11,293 bases of DNA. It comes from Zelonia costaricensis (taxonomy: Eukaryota > Euglenozoa > Kinetoplastea > Trypanosomatida > Trypanosomatidae). Numbering within the stretch: position 1 is the stretch's first letter; each line of letters opens with the position of its first letter. This document shows, piece after piece, positions 1-7,973 of the stretch. The notes below the pieces were generated by a model that worked only from the letters and a program-made list of their open reading frames with translations, was not told where the DNA came from and did no database searches. The position numbers and the translations under genes were made by a program. The stretch is taken from assembly GCA_030849075.1 (NCBI GenBank), contig JASAOO010002850.1, positions 1 to 11,293 of the forward strand, given 5' to 3'.

Positions 1-767
1 GGGGGGGGGGAGAGGAATACATTTATGAGACCAGGTGTGGTGGGGGGAGGGGCAGGGGTGGGCATAGATATAGGAAGTTGACAGAGCCACCGGCCCTCAT
101 CTACACCGCGCAAAACGACCAAGCAAGCACACGAAACCAAAGGAGGTGGGGGCGAGAAAACAGACGAAGGGGATTAGCCAAGTCGCAAAGAGAGGGGTGG
201 GGAGAGGGACAGAGAGGGAGGGGAAGGGTAAAGACGAGAGGAGCGCACAGGTTGTGCTGCAGGGCGCGTGTGCTTCATCGCACAAGGCAGAGGGAAAAGA
301 CGGGAGAATTCTGTTCGGGTCCGACGGGATATCGGTGAAGGTGCACACGCACCAGTACAACGGGAAAGCAGAAAAGAAAGAAAAGAGCGGTGGGCGTAAG
401 GGGGGGGGGATCCAAGCGGAAGGACACCGTGCATACTTTTTTGTTGCGAAGCAGCGCACCCGGTAATAGAGGAGGGAGGAGGGTGGGGCCTGTGGGGCCT
501 GGCTGCGCAGACAGCACCTGCCCAAAAAACCTCCACTTCCTTCCTTTTGTGTGTTTGGTTGCCCTCCACCCTGGAATAGCACTGTCTCACGGAGAGGCCA
601 CAGCATACATGTACGCGCGACGCAGCACAGGAAAAACACATAGTCTGCGAGGGAGAGCGAGAAGGTCACTGACGGTAACGTGCGTCGAGGCCAATGCGGT
701 GAAGCCGATGGCACACACAGATAAAAAAAACGAAGCACGCGAACAAACACTAGCACGATCACATAGG

Positions 768-785
768 CACACACACACACACACA
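768..785. repeat. (CA)n microsatellite
   Basis: Nine uninterrupted CA units on the plus strand. Confidence 0.9.
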
Positions 786-1045
786 GAGGGAGTTGCTGCA
801 GTTATAAGGGTGAGAAAGAAGAAGAGGACAAGCGTGAAAAGACAACAGAGGGAGAAGGGTGGTGAAGAAGGGAAAAAAAAACGAAACATCAGCGAAAAGA
901 AGGCGAATGTGAAGGGGCGCCTGCAGGGATGGAGGGGCGAATACGGGGAGAGGTGAGTAAGGGAAGGGGTGTGGGGGTGGGTGGGTGGGTGAAGGTGCGC
1001 GCGGCAGGCATGCATACACGCACATAGTCTGCCACATACACACAG

Positions 1046-1062
1046 ACACACACACACACACA
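1046..1062. repeat. (AC)n microsatellite
   Basis: An uninterrupted AC run, preceded by a related interrupted CA stretch from about 1033. Confidence 0.9.
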
Positions 1063-2345
1063 AACGGCACGCGGCGCAGCACAACGTGAATCCAGCACCA
1101 GTGCATCCAGACTCCACGCGCCATCATGTCCCACACAAACACAGGCGGAGAAAACTCGCGCCAGCGTACAGGCACACGAGCACGCACAGAAAAATGCTCA
1201 GAGATGCCGGAGACGGTGCCGACGTCGACGTGAGGGAGGGAGGGAGGGGGCCAGGGAAGAAACAGAAAGGTGCAGGAAAAGAAAGGGGAGAGAGAGAAGA
1301 GGGTGAGAGTGGTTCCACTGCGCCTGTGTGGACGCGGCGCGTTTGAGCAATGAGGGAGATAATGACGGGAGAGGGAAGGGGTGGTGGGGGTAGGGAAACG
1401 CACCGACCCGCATTTACGCACAGAGGCGTCGACCTGCACAGAAAACCACACAAAAAAGCAGAAAAACAAAGCGGGGTTGCGGCGCAGGAGAGACGAAGTC
1501 AAAAGGAGAGAAACTCTGTGTGAGAGCGGAGGGGGTGGGTTGGGGAGGGGGGGGGGAGAGAACGCGAGGTGATGTTGACCGGGACGGCAGCGGGTGGGGC
1601 GGCTGGAGGTGAGGGTGAAGCGAAGACACCTATTGAGGAGAGGGGAGGGAGAAGGAGGAGGAGGGCGTGGCACTGGACCCATCCAGCGTGCAGAGGCAGA
1701 GGACAGAGAGTTTTGCGGCACCAACACGACTGTGAACGCCCGCGTGACCTCCTTCCACCTCCCCTCATCTGCCACATACCCGCACTGGCTTCTCCATACC
1801 ATCGCGTTCTGCTATACATGATGACCTGCCGAGCACAAGGTCGCAGCCTGACAACCTTGCATCGGCTGTAGCACGTGGGGGTGCGGGAGAAGGAGAACCG
1901 AAGAGAAGGGTGCAAAAGGAAAAGGTGAGGAGGCTTATCTACTTACAGCACGGGCAGCGGTACTTGGTGGCAAGAGGAAGAGGGTGTGTCTGTTCGGAGA
2001 GGGGTTCGGGGGCGGCGGTTGCGAGCACGGCACAGGCGCGAGCGAGCAAAAAATGGTTGGGCGTTGCTGTATGGGAAAAAAAAAGAGCGGGAAAATAAAG
2101 GGAACGCAGGAGCAGAAGACGACTGCGCCTTGCATCAGGGCTACTCTCTGCGCTAGCAAGCTCATCAAGATATGGGCGGGCCTTCATACGCTTCTTATCG
2201 CTCCCTCCTCCATGCCTGGCACCTGCTGCTCCGTGAACTCGTGACTGCAACGTACTTGAACGCCAAGAGCCGCGTACCGGGGTGAGTGTCACCAACTCGT
2301 CATTCTCGCATCGCCTGCTTTGTCGGCAGAGCTCCTTGCGCGCGC

Positions 2346-2380
2346 AAACACACGCACACACACAAACACACACACATGCA
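2346..2380. repeat. Imperfect CA-rich microsatellite
   Basis: CA repeats broken by AAACAC and ACGC units, reading (GU)-rich in the transcript, in the probable 3' UTR of the 307-aa gene. Confidence 0.85.
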
Positions 2381-2608
2381 CTCACGCGCAAGGTGGGCTG
2401 CGATGAGGGAGAGAGACAGAGTGGCATGTCCACCACTCACAGCTGACATCATTGTCAGCAAAAACCGGCGTTGTTGCCGCAACGCAGCACACGTGTGTGA
2501 AGGCTTCACACGCCCACGTGAACAACTGCGTCGTTGAAGTTTTAGAGAGAAGACAACCGAAGGAACCAAAAAACCGGAAAGCACACCCACAGACAAGTAA
2601 ACGCTCAC

Positions 2609-2610
<2 letters not shown>

Positions 2611-2645
<35 letters not shown>
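2611..2645. repeat. (AC)n microsatellite, 35 bp
   Basis: Seventeen uninterrupted AC units, with an imperfect extension (acatacacata) to about 2655. It is the longest pure dinucleotide run in the window and would be (GU)n in the minus-strand transcript. Confidence 0.95.
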
Positions 2646-2650
<5 letters not shown>

Positions 2651-2814
2651 ATACAAATAGAGACAGAGCGAGAAAGCAGCACGCACAGACACGACACAGA
2701 GAAAGGGCGAGGGTTAGATAGGCGAGGGATGGGGGCGGTGATGGAAGTAAGGAGAGAAGATTGGCGACTTCTTGACTGCTCATTGCCACGGAGGTGCATT
2801 GCGTTGCTTGGCAT

Positions 2815-2837
2815 CACACACACACACATACACACAC
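2815..2837. repeat. (CA)n microsatellite with one TA interruption
   Basis: Two pure CA runs separated by ATA, about 300 nt downstream (minus sense) of the 307-aa stop codon; it reads GU-rich in the transcript. Confidence 0.9.
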
Positions 2838-3121
2838 GGACAGAAACACGGAGAAAGATATATATGTTTACAGAAGAGATAAACCGATGGGATGGGCCTT
2901 CAAAGACAACAGCACAGAAACGCTTACGTGGTGGAAGGAGTCGCACACCGACGCGCTGAAGGGGGGAGAGTGGGAAGAAGGCGAGCGAGGGGCTGAGTGG
3001 GAGGTGGTGGCGAGGGGGTGGGGAGGGTTGGAGGGACGCACGCCACGCGCCGCATGGTGACCTCAGCCAGCCGACGACGTGGCGAGCGCCTCGCGTGTCT
3101 CCTCGCGGCCGCGCCGGCCTC

Positions 3122-4045
3122 TCACTTAGAGAGTGGCGTGGGCGTCACGGTCCTCTTTTGGTGTGGGTGCTTTTTGGGCGATTCCTCCTCGCACTGGATG
3201 TCCTCCTCAATCACGCTCTCGGACCGCTCGGTTGCACCCCACGACAGCGTGCGGTGGCAGCGCTGCGCCGCGGGCGACGTAGGGGCGTCAAGGTCTTCCA
3301 CGATCGGGGTATTCGCGAGCGGGGTGACCGCACCGGGCGACGCGCGGCGGTGGTTCTGTGGCACCGCCGTCATCCATGCACGAGTGCGGGTTTGGCGGAG
3401 GCGGTTTGCCGTGTTGGCGGTGCTGGGGTGGTGCACCGACGCGTTCGTGATGCGGCTTTCCGCCGTCATCGCCTCGGAGACTGCGGTGGTTTCAGTGTGA
3501 ACGATCTCCGTGCAGAGGGAGGCGGGGGTGCCGGATCTGCGCGGGCGCGCAACAACGCAGTGAACAGGGTATGCCTTGTTTTGCGGGCCGCCACCACCGC
3601 GCGTCAGCGGGAAGGGCAGTGAGCTCGACAGGCTGCCGTCGGCGAAGGAGGTGTAACTTTGGCACTCGTCGGCGATGTCGGTGTCGGTCACGATGGAGAG
3701 GGAGAGGCGGTGCCCGTTGGTGCTGAGGGAGACGGGGTCCGACTCGGAAGCGGCCTCGGCCGTGTCCGCAGCACCCTCGGCCATCATCAGGGCGTCGACA
3801 GAGCACAACCACGATGGCGCGACACTGTCAGACTCCGACTTCCGCACCCGCTTCGTCCGCAGCACCGACGTCGCCTGCGCGTTCGGCGTGTGCGACTCGG
3901 TGTTGGCGGCTTGCGTGCCGGAAAGCGCACCCCTCTTGAGCAAGTTAAGGGCTTCCGCCGTCAGCTTCGGGACTGTAATAGGGTAGGCCGGGGACGGCAC
4001 GGACAGCGAGGTGACCCGCATTGAGGACGTGGGAGAGACTGACAT
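3122..4045 (-). CDS. Hypothetical Ser/Thr-rich protein with repeated basophilic kinase motifs, 307 aa
   Basis: I do not recognise this protein. The frame is open to an ATG at 4375, but the first 110 codons of that version run through a polypyrimidine tract and its AG; 4045 is the first ATG after this acceptor, with no other ATG in the roughly 141-nt leader, so 307 aa is preferred (a second in-frame Met lies at residue 9). Seen: a short possibly helical segment at 22-40 (PITVPKLTAEALNLLKRG); a basic cluster RTKRVRK at 63-69 that could be a nuclear signal; an acidic/alanine patch at about 87-104; otherwise Ser/Thr/Pro-rich, probably disordered sequence. Arg-directed phosphorylation-type motifs recur: RKSES (69), RLSLS (113), RRSGT (169), RRASPG (233) and HRTLSWG (264). 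A basic C-terminus follows the acidic stretch ESVIEEDIQCEEE (276-288). No membrane segment, signal peptide or catalytic domain is visible. Coding status rests on the long open frame, the complex composition unlike the flanks, and the well-placed splice signal. Confidence 0.72.
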   Translation of the reverse strand: MSVSPTSSMRVTSLSVPSPAYPITVPKLTAEALNLLKRGALSGTQAANTESHTPNAQATSVLRTKRVRKSESDSVAPSWLCSVDALMMAEGAADTAEAASESDPVSLSTNGHRLSLSIVTDTDIADECQSYTSFADGSLSSSLPFPLTRGGGGPQNKAYPVHCVVARPRRSGTPASLCTEIVHTETTAVSEAMTAESRITNASVHHPSTANTANRLRQTRTRAWMTAVPQNHRRASPGAVTPLANTPIVEDLDAPTSPAAQRCHRTLSWGATERSESVIEEDIQCEEESPKKHPHQKRTVTPTPLSK

Positions 4046-4186
4046 GACCGTGCGCTCCACCACAAGAGGCTGAGTGAGGTGGGACAGAGCGAGTTGAGCG
4101 GTAAAGAGCCGAGGATGCGGAGGGCGGAGGAGGTGGGACGTCTGCGTGCCCCCCACAGGGCAGGGAAAGAAACTGATAGAGAAAGA

Positions 4187-4207
4187 CTCAGGAGAAAAAA
4201 AAGAAGA
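4187..4207 (-). promoter_or_regulatory. Polypyrimidine tract and trans-splice acceptor of the 307-aa hypothetical gene
   Basis: The minus strand has a 17-18-nt pyrimidine run (4207-4190) including eight T in a row, followed at once by GAG with the AG at 4188-4187. From there to the ATG at 4045 is about 141 nt with no ATG, which fixes the start of the 307-aa gene rather than the longer open frame. Confidence 0.65.
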
Positions 4208-5238
4208 CGGAAAGGAGCTCAACGCCAATTGGGGGCACAAACGTCTGAGAAATGCCGCCGCAAGCCGTGACGCCTGATCAAAGAGTGCGCGTGTGTGCGT
4301 GGTTGAGGTCAGCGTTTGTGTGTGTAGCTTCAGGATGGGAGAATGGAGACGGGATGGCCGAGGGCGGTTTGACAAGCAGCAAAAGAGTTTGGGAGGGGAG
4401 AGGAATCGGACTGAAGGGGTGAGTGGGTGGGTGGTGGTATGCGGAAGGCAGGAAGAAAAGGGAGGGAAGAGGAAGGGAAAGCTAGGGCAGGAAGGGGAAG
4501 AGAAAGTGGAAGAGGAAGAGAGTCGGCAGAGACGGCAGAAATCGCTTGCTGACGGATACGCAACTATCGTCTGTGTGGGTGTTCGTGCGTGCTGGACGAT
4601 GTGTGTGGCGTGGAAGGGGGGGGGGAAGAGGGGGGAGAAAGGGGTATGTTAGCTGCGCGGCGCAGAAGGTGAATGTGCGCCCATCAGCGTGTGCGTATGT
4701 GTGGGCATTTTGTATTTGTGCCAAGCAACACCCCACGCACAAGGGGAAGAGAAAACCACAAAACAAGAAAGAACAGAGAGAAGATGAGTGAAGTGCATAC
4801 GAGGCCGCGTTCACGCTAGCTGCTAGCAGTGCGTAAAGCCCCTGAGCTCGTGCAGCAGGCGCACACTCCCGTGACGCAATGGCCCGCGGCCCACGCCCTC
4901 TCTCCGGCAAGTCCCGGAATGCGAAAGGGACCGTCAGAGAGAGAGAGAGAGGCGTGCTGAGCGCACGAGCACTTTTGCGTATATGCCATCCTCACCACCC
5001 TCGTGATGCGGGACACCGGCGTGTCTTCGTTTCTCTGTTTTTCCTTTTTTCCCTGGTTTGTCGCTAGTGCTCCATTCAGCCAAGCCTGGTGCAGCACTGT
5101 CGCGGTGGCACTAAGAACCTTGAATCAGCGCGCATGCACCCGCCCCTCCACGCCCACGCCTGCACAAGCACGCCGAGGTAGCAGAGACGCTCGTCGCTTC
5201 CTGCCCACTCCGCCTCCTCCCTATCGATCTCTTCTCTT

Positions 5239-5376
5239 TCACACGCAAACACGCATCCGAGCCATCGCCGGCGCGGGGGCCCACACCTCTCCGACCTCAC
5301 CCGCACCCCAAGGCAGCGCGCAACCACGGCGAAGACGAACAGCGCAGCCTCGTCTTTCCCCTGAAGAGTTTCCCAT
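5239..5376 (-). CDS. Candidate small ORF, 45 codons, starting MGNSSGE
   Basis: Not a secure gene. It is the first ATG downstream of the orphan polypyrimidine tract/AG at 5422-5454, about 45 nt from the first AG. The predicted peptide starts MGNSSGERRG, which superficially resembles an N-myristoylation start (Gly2), and contains three Cys and an Arg-rich stretch; it ends in TGA at 5239. The size is well within what chance provides in GC-rich DNA, and the codon choice cannot be judged on 45 codons. It overlaps the island of reversed strand composition, so it may be part of a repeat rather than a gene. Confidence 0.15.
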   Translation of the reverse strand: MGNSSGERRGCAVRLRRGCALPWGAGEVGEVWAPAPAMARMRVCV

Positions 5377-5421
5377 TCACGCCGCAGTCAGCTAGGAAGA
5401 CAGGGAAACAGGAGTGGGGTA

Positions 5422-5454
5422 CTAAAGGGGAGGGAGAGGGGGAGGGGGAGGGGC
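5422..5454 (-). promoter_or_regulatory. Candidate orphan polypyrimidine tract and splice acceptor inside the 2.6-kb gap
   Basis: On the minus strand 5452-5424 is an almost pure C/T run (repeated CCCCCT units) ending in TTTAG with the AG at 5423-5422; a second TCTTCCTAG follows at about 5400-5392. It has the same form as the splice tracts of the three genes but does not lead to a long ORF; the first ATG downstream is at 5376 and opens only 45 codons. It could splice an unannotated small transcript, help to polyadenylate the FabK-like mRNA, or be unused. Confidence 0.35.
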
Positions 5455-5988
5455 ACGCACAATACACTCATGAAGCGAGGGAGAGCAGTCATAGCGAGTT
5501 TGTGAAATGCCACTACGACGTCTGCTAGTGCCAACCACATACACGATAAGGATCAGTCGGCGGCTGACGAGATGAAGAGCGGAAGAGGGAAGGAGCGAAT
5601 CGAAGCGACAACAGCTTTGCGGGCGCAGATGGAGAAGCGGGTTGACGGGCTTCGCGAAGGAGCTGCGGCTCGGAAGCCGGAGGAGCTTTGCGAAAAGGGT
5701 GGGGGGGGGGAGAGGAGCTGGATAGCACTGCGTGGCAAACCTCAACCGGGAAGCATCTGCGCAGTGGACACGCCACACGTCCAGCCCGAGACAGAAATAG
5801 AGGAGAGCATCGTGCTGCGTGGGTACAAGCAAAAAGGGAAAACGCGCACTAAGCGCGGTACCACCACCCAACGCACGTACGTGACACAAACCCATTGGAG
5901 GTGGGAGGGAGGAGTGGAGGAGAGAAAACACAAGAGAAACGGGCTACGCAGAAAAGAAAAAAAGGACGTACGTCAGCGTACACCGACA

Positions 5989-5995
<7 letters not shown>

Positions 5996-6024
<29 letters not shown>
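5996..6024. repeat. (CA)n microsatellite, left arm of an inverted dinucleotide pair
   Basis: About fourteen CA units on the plus strand. A TG run of about 16 bp in the opposite sense lies 59 bp to the right (6084-6099), so the two can base-pair within one strand. Confidence 0.93.
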
Positions 6025-6026
<2 letters not shown>

Positions 6027-6083
6027 CGCTGGAGACGTAGACTAGATCGAATGGAAAACCACCGCAGCTGGTACCGCTGCGCA

Positions 6084-6099
6084 TGTGTGTGTGTGTGTG
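6084..6099. repeat. (TG)n microsatellite, right arm of an inverted dinucleotide pair
   Basis: Eight TG units on the plus strand, complementary to the CA run at 5996-6024; in the minus transcript it is (CA)8 upstream of a (GU)n run. Confidence 0.93.
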
Positions 6100-6346
6100 C
6101 GAAAGCCGTCAATGTGTAAAGTGAGTATCGCTAGCAGGCATTTTGTAGGTTTGTTTCGTTTCCGTGTCGTGTGCCTCTTCCAAAGAGCCAGGGACATACG
6201 GTGATTTACAGGTGACGCGGTGGTGCGCGTGCACGCAGGGCGGAGGAAGCGGGTGGCAGAGAGCAAGGACAGAAACGCGTGCCGCAGCTGTACCCCCAGC
6301 GCCTCCGTGCTTCGCTCCCCCTTCACACTCGCCCTCTCCACACACG

Positions 6347-6369
6347 CACACACACACACACACACACAC
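6347..6369. repeat. (CA)n microsatellite
   Basis: An uninterrupted CA run with a few imperfect CA units just before it, in the probable 3' UTR of the FabK-like mRNA, about 320 nt after its stop codon. It reads (GU)n in the transcript. Confidence 0.9.
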
Positions 6370-6690
6370 TGCCCGCGCGCATCGACGCCGTCACAGAAAG
6401 AGAGAACAAAGCACTCGCGCAGCTGGACACGCGCCGGTAAGGGGGGTGCGAGGGGGGGGGGGGTGCGGGGATGGCGGAAAAAGATAATACGAACACAAAC
6501 GAAATAAAGACAGACTCCGCTAGACGCAGTAGATGCTCACCCTCCTCTGACAAACACGGCACAACGCATGCCGGTGTGCCAGCTGGAGGAACAGCAGTGA
6601 GCATCAGGCGGAAGGGGGACGGGGGAGGGTTGGAGCGGGCTGGTAAATCGCGCGCATTCGGATCGTTTCAAGAGCTGGGCTGCGGCAGCA

Positions 6691-7644
6691 TCACAGCTGC
6701 AGCTTGGCCAGCTGCGCCTTTCGGGCGTTGAACTCCTGCACCAGCCGCTCCACCACCTGCGCCGCCGGTGGGACGTCCTTGCAAGTGGAGACGATCTGGC
6801 CAATCTCCAGCTCGCCGTCCTTGACATCGCCGTCGAACATGCCCTTCCGCGTGCGGCCCTTGCCGCGGAACTCCACCAGCTGCTCCTTCGTCGCCCCCGA
6901 CTCGGACAGCTTGCGGGCCGCCTTGCCATACTCATTCAGCATCATGCGCGTTGGCATGTACTGCTTCAGCGTCAGCCACGTGTCGCTCTCGCCCGCCGCG
7001 GTGCACTGCGTCTTGAAAGCCTCCGCGGCGGAGCTCTCCTGCGTGACGGCAAAGCGTGTGCCCACCTGCACGCCCTCGGCACCCAGCGCCATAGCCGCCA
7101 GCATCGCATCGCCGCTGGCGATGCCACCAGCTGCGAGCAGCGGAATCTCCGGCGCCAACACCTTACGCACCTGCGGAATGAGCGTCATGGTCGTGATCTC
7201 CTCCAGCCCATTGTGCCCGCCCGCCTCGAAGCCCTCGGCCACAATCGCGTTGACGCCTGCGGCCTCGCACTTGAGGGCAAGCTTGCAGCTGGGCACAACG
7301 TGCACCACCTTGATGCCGTGACTCTGCAGCTTCTGCGTCCACAGCTTGGGGCTGCCGGCGCTGGTGAACACGATGGGCACCTTCTCCTCGATGACGAAGT
7401 CCATGTACTGAGCCACGTCGCGGTTGAGGGAGACGTTGACGCCGAACGGCTTCGACGTGGCCTCCTTGCAGCGGCGCACGTGGTGCTGGAAGACGTCGAA
7501 CTTCATGGAGCCGGCCCCGACCAGACCCAAACCGCCGGCGTTGCTGACCGCTGACGCAAGGCGCCACCCGCTGCACCAGACCATGCCACCCTGCACGATC
7601 GGGTACTGCACCCCAAAGAGAGACGTGACGCGGTTAGCCTTCAT
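6691..7644 (-). CDS. Nitronate monooxygenase / FabK-like FMN enzyme (2-nitropropane dioxygenase family), 317 aa
   Basis: This is a single-domain TIM-barrel flavoenzyme. Visible motifs: PIVQGGM at 15-21 and NAGGLG at 35-40 (FMN site); KPFGVNV at 65-71; EGFEAGGHNG at 137-146, with His144 in the position of the family's catalytic histidine; AAGGIASG at 171-178 and GAEGVQVGTRF at 188-198, which bind the FMN phosphate. The C-terminal GELEIGQIVS segment also fits FabK-type members. The length equals that of bacterial FabK (about 320 aa), and the fold starts within 15 residues of Met1, so there is no room for a long targeting presequence; the final residues (KLQL) are not a peroxisomal/glycosomal PTS1. 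A cytosolic location is therefore the simplest reading. Family members either oxidise nitronates (detoxification) or reduce enoyl-ACP with NAD(P)H in fatty-acid synthesis; the sequence does not settle which applies here. The bacterial-type similarity suggests an old lateral acquisition (inference). The start ATG is the first one after the predicted splice acceptors. Confidence 0.93.
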   Translation of the reverse strand: MKANRVTSLFGVQYPIVQGGMVWCSGWRLASAVSNAGGLGLVGAGSMKFDVFQHHVRRCKEATSKPFGVNVSLNRDVAQYMDFVIEEKVPIVFTSAGSPKLWTQKLQSHGIKVVHVVPSCKLALKCEAAGVNAIVAEGFEAGGHNGLEEITTMTLIPQVRKVLAPEIPLLAAGGIASGDAMLAAMALGAEGVQVGTRFAVTQESSAAEAFKTQCTAAGESDTWLTLKQYMPTRMMLNEYGKAARKLSESGATKEQLVEFRGKGRTRKGMFDGDVKDGELEIGQIVSTCKDVPPAAQVVERLVQEFNARKAQLAKLQL

Positions 7645-7664
7645 CGTGCTGCGGAAAGCGCCTC

Positions 7665-7682
7665 TGTGTGTGTGTGCGTGTG
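7665..7682. repeat. (TG)n run in the leader of the FabK-like gene
   Basis: A TG run with one CG interruption, ending about 21 nt upstream (minus sense) of the start codon at 7644. It reads as (CA)n in the mRNA leader if the AG at 7760-7759 is the acceptor, and would be removed if the AG at 7665-7664 is used. Confidence 0.88.
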
Positions 7683-7758
7683 TTTTCAGTGCGTATGTGG
7701 ACGTCGACGCGAGTTCGTGAAGGTGACGAAGACGCCAAGAACAAAAAAGGAGACAGAG

Positions 7759-7836
7759 CTAGACGCGACAGGGGAAAGACGAGTGCGCACAAACGGCCAG
7801 GTTCAGCAACACGTCGATAGAGAAAGAAAGAGAGAA
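7759..7836 (-). promoter_or_regulatory. Polypyrimidine tract and trans-splice acceptor of the FabK/NMO-like gene
   Basis: The minus strand carries an 18-nt pure pyrimidine run at 7836-7819. The first AG downstream of it is at 7760-7759 (TCTAG), about 60 nt away, giving a leader of about 114 nt without any ATG. A second pyrimidine-rich run (7758-7742) followed by the first AG at 7665-7664 offers an alternative leader of only about 19 nt. Both choices give the same start codon at 7644. Confidence 0.6.
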
Positions 7837-7918
7837 CAACGAGAGAGGTCTATGTGAAGGTCAACGGAGAACACCGAGTGCTATGCTGTTCATGTGAGCG
7901 TGTGCACGAACACAAAGG

Positions 7919-7973
7919 GTGTGTGTGTGTGTGTTAGCCAAGGGTGCCGCAAGTTGTGTGTGTGTGTGTGTGT
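7919..7973. repeat. Two (GT)n runs separated by about 20 bp
   Basis: GT runs at 7919-7934 and 7955-7973 on the plus strand flank a unique spacer. They read as (AC)n in the minus transcript, between the OFD1-like and FabK-like genes. Confidence 0.9.

Larger units (their letters stand above)
1..3121. other. Long gene-free region: probable 3' UTR and intergenic DNA downstream of the 307-aa gene
   Basis: No convincing gene is visible on either strand. The plus strand is strongly purine-rich, so the transcribed minus sense is C/T-rich and interrupted by (GT)n runs. Open frames exist (for example 759-1802 and 97-780, minus) but they translate pyrimidine tracts into Pro/Ser/Leu/Phe runs and TG repeats into Cys-Val runs. 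The region holds poly-G runs of ten at 1-10, 400-409 and 1547-1556 (plus strand), several CA microsatellites, and a C-rich pyrimidine stretch on the minus strand at about 41-60 that may serve a gene to the left of the window. The length implies a long 3' UTR for the 307-aa gene, or a small or non-coding transcript that cannot be seen here. Confidence 0.6.
4046..6690. other. 2.6-kb intergenic region between the FabK-like and 307-aa genes
   Basis: This should contain the 3' UTR of the FabK-like mRNA and the leader of the 307-aa gene. From left to right it holds the splice tract of the 307-aa gene (4187-4207), a polypurine stretch on the plus strand at about 4440-4525, a complex non-repetitive block at about 4800-5395 in which part of the strand composition is reversed, an orphan pyrimidine tract (5422-5454), a G10 run (5701-5710), opposed CA and TG microsatellites (5996-6024, 6084-6099), a further CA run (6347-6369) and a G12 run (6452-6463). 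I see no protein with recognisable domains; the 169-codon open frame at 5422-5931 (minus) looks like translated UTR. Confidence 0.6.

Noticed and set aside
97..780. A 227-codon open frame on the minus strand.
   Set aside because: Same signature of translated pyrimidine-rich UTR and microsatellite; no recognisable protein features.
759..1802. A 347-codon open frame on the minus strand in the gene-free region.
   Set aside because: The product is runs of Pro, Ser, Leu, Phe and Cys-Val, i.e. translated pyrimidine tracts and TG repeats; no domain and no complex sequence.
4816..5097. A 93-codon minus-strand frame with mixed composition.
   Set aside because: Less repetitive than other shadows, but its upstream sequence is purine-rich without a splice tract, and it sits in the block suspected to be a degenerate repeat.
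5003..5395. A 130-codon plus-strand frame with a signal-peptide-like start (Phe/Ser/Trp-rich).
   Set aside because: The hydrophobic start is a T/C-rich tract in translation, the frame is antisense to the transcription unit, and no splice acceptor is needed or seen for that strand nearby.
5422..5931. A 169-codon open frame on the minus strand in the gap.
   Set aside because: Its end is a Pro/Leu run encoded by the orphan pyrimidine tract and the rest shows no domain; coding potential is unconvincing without expression data.
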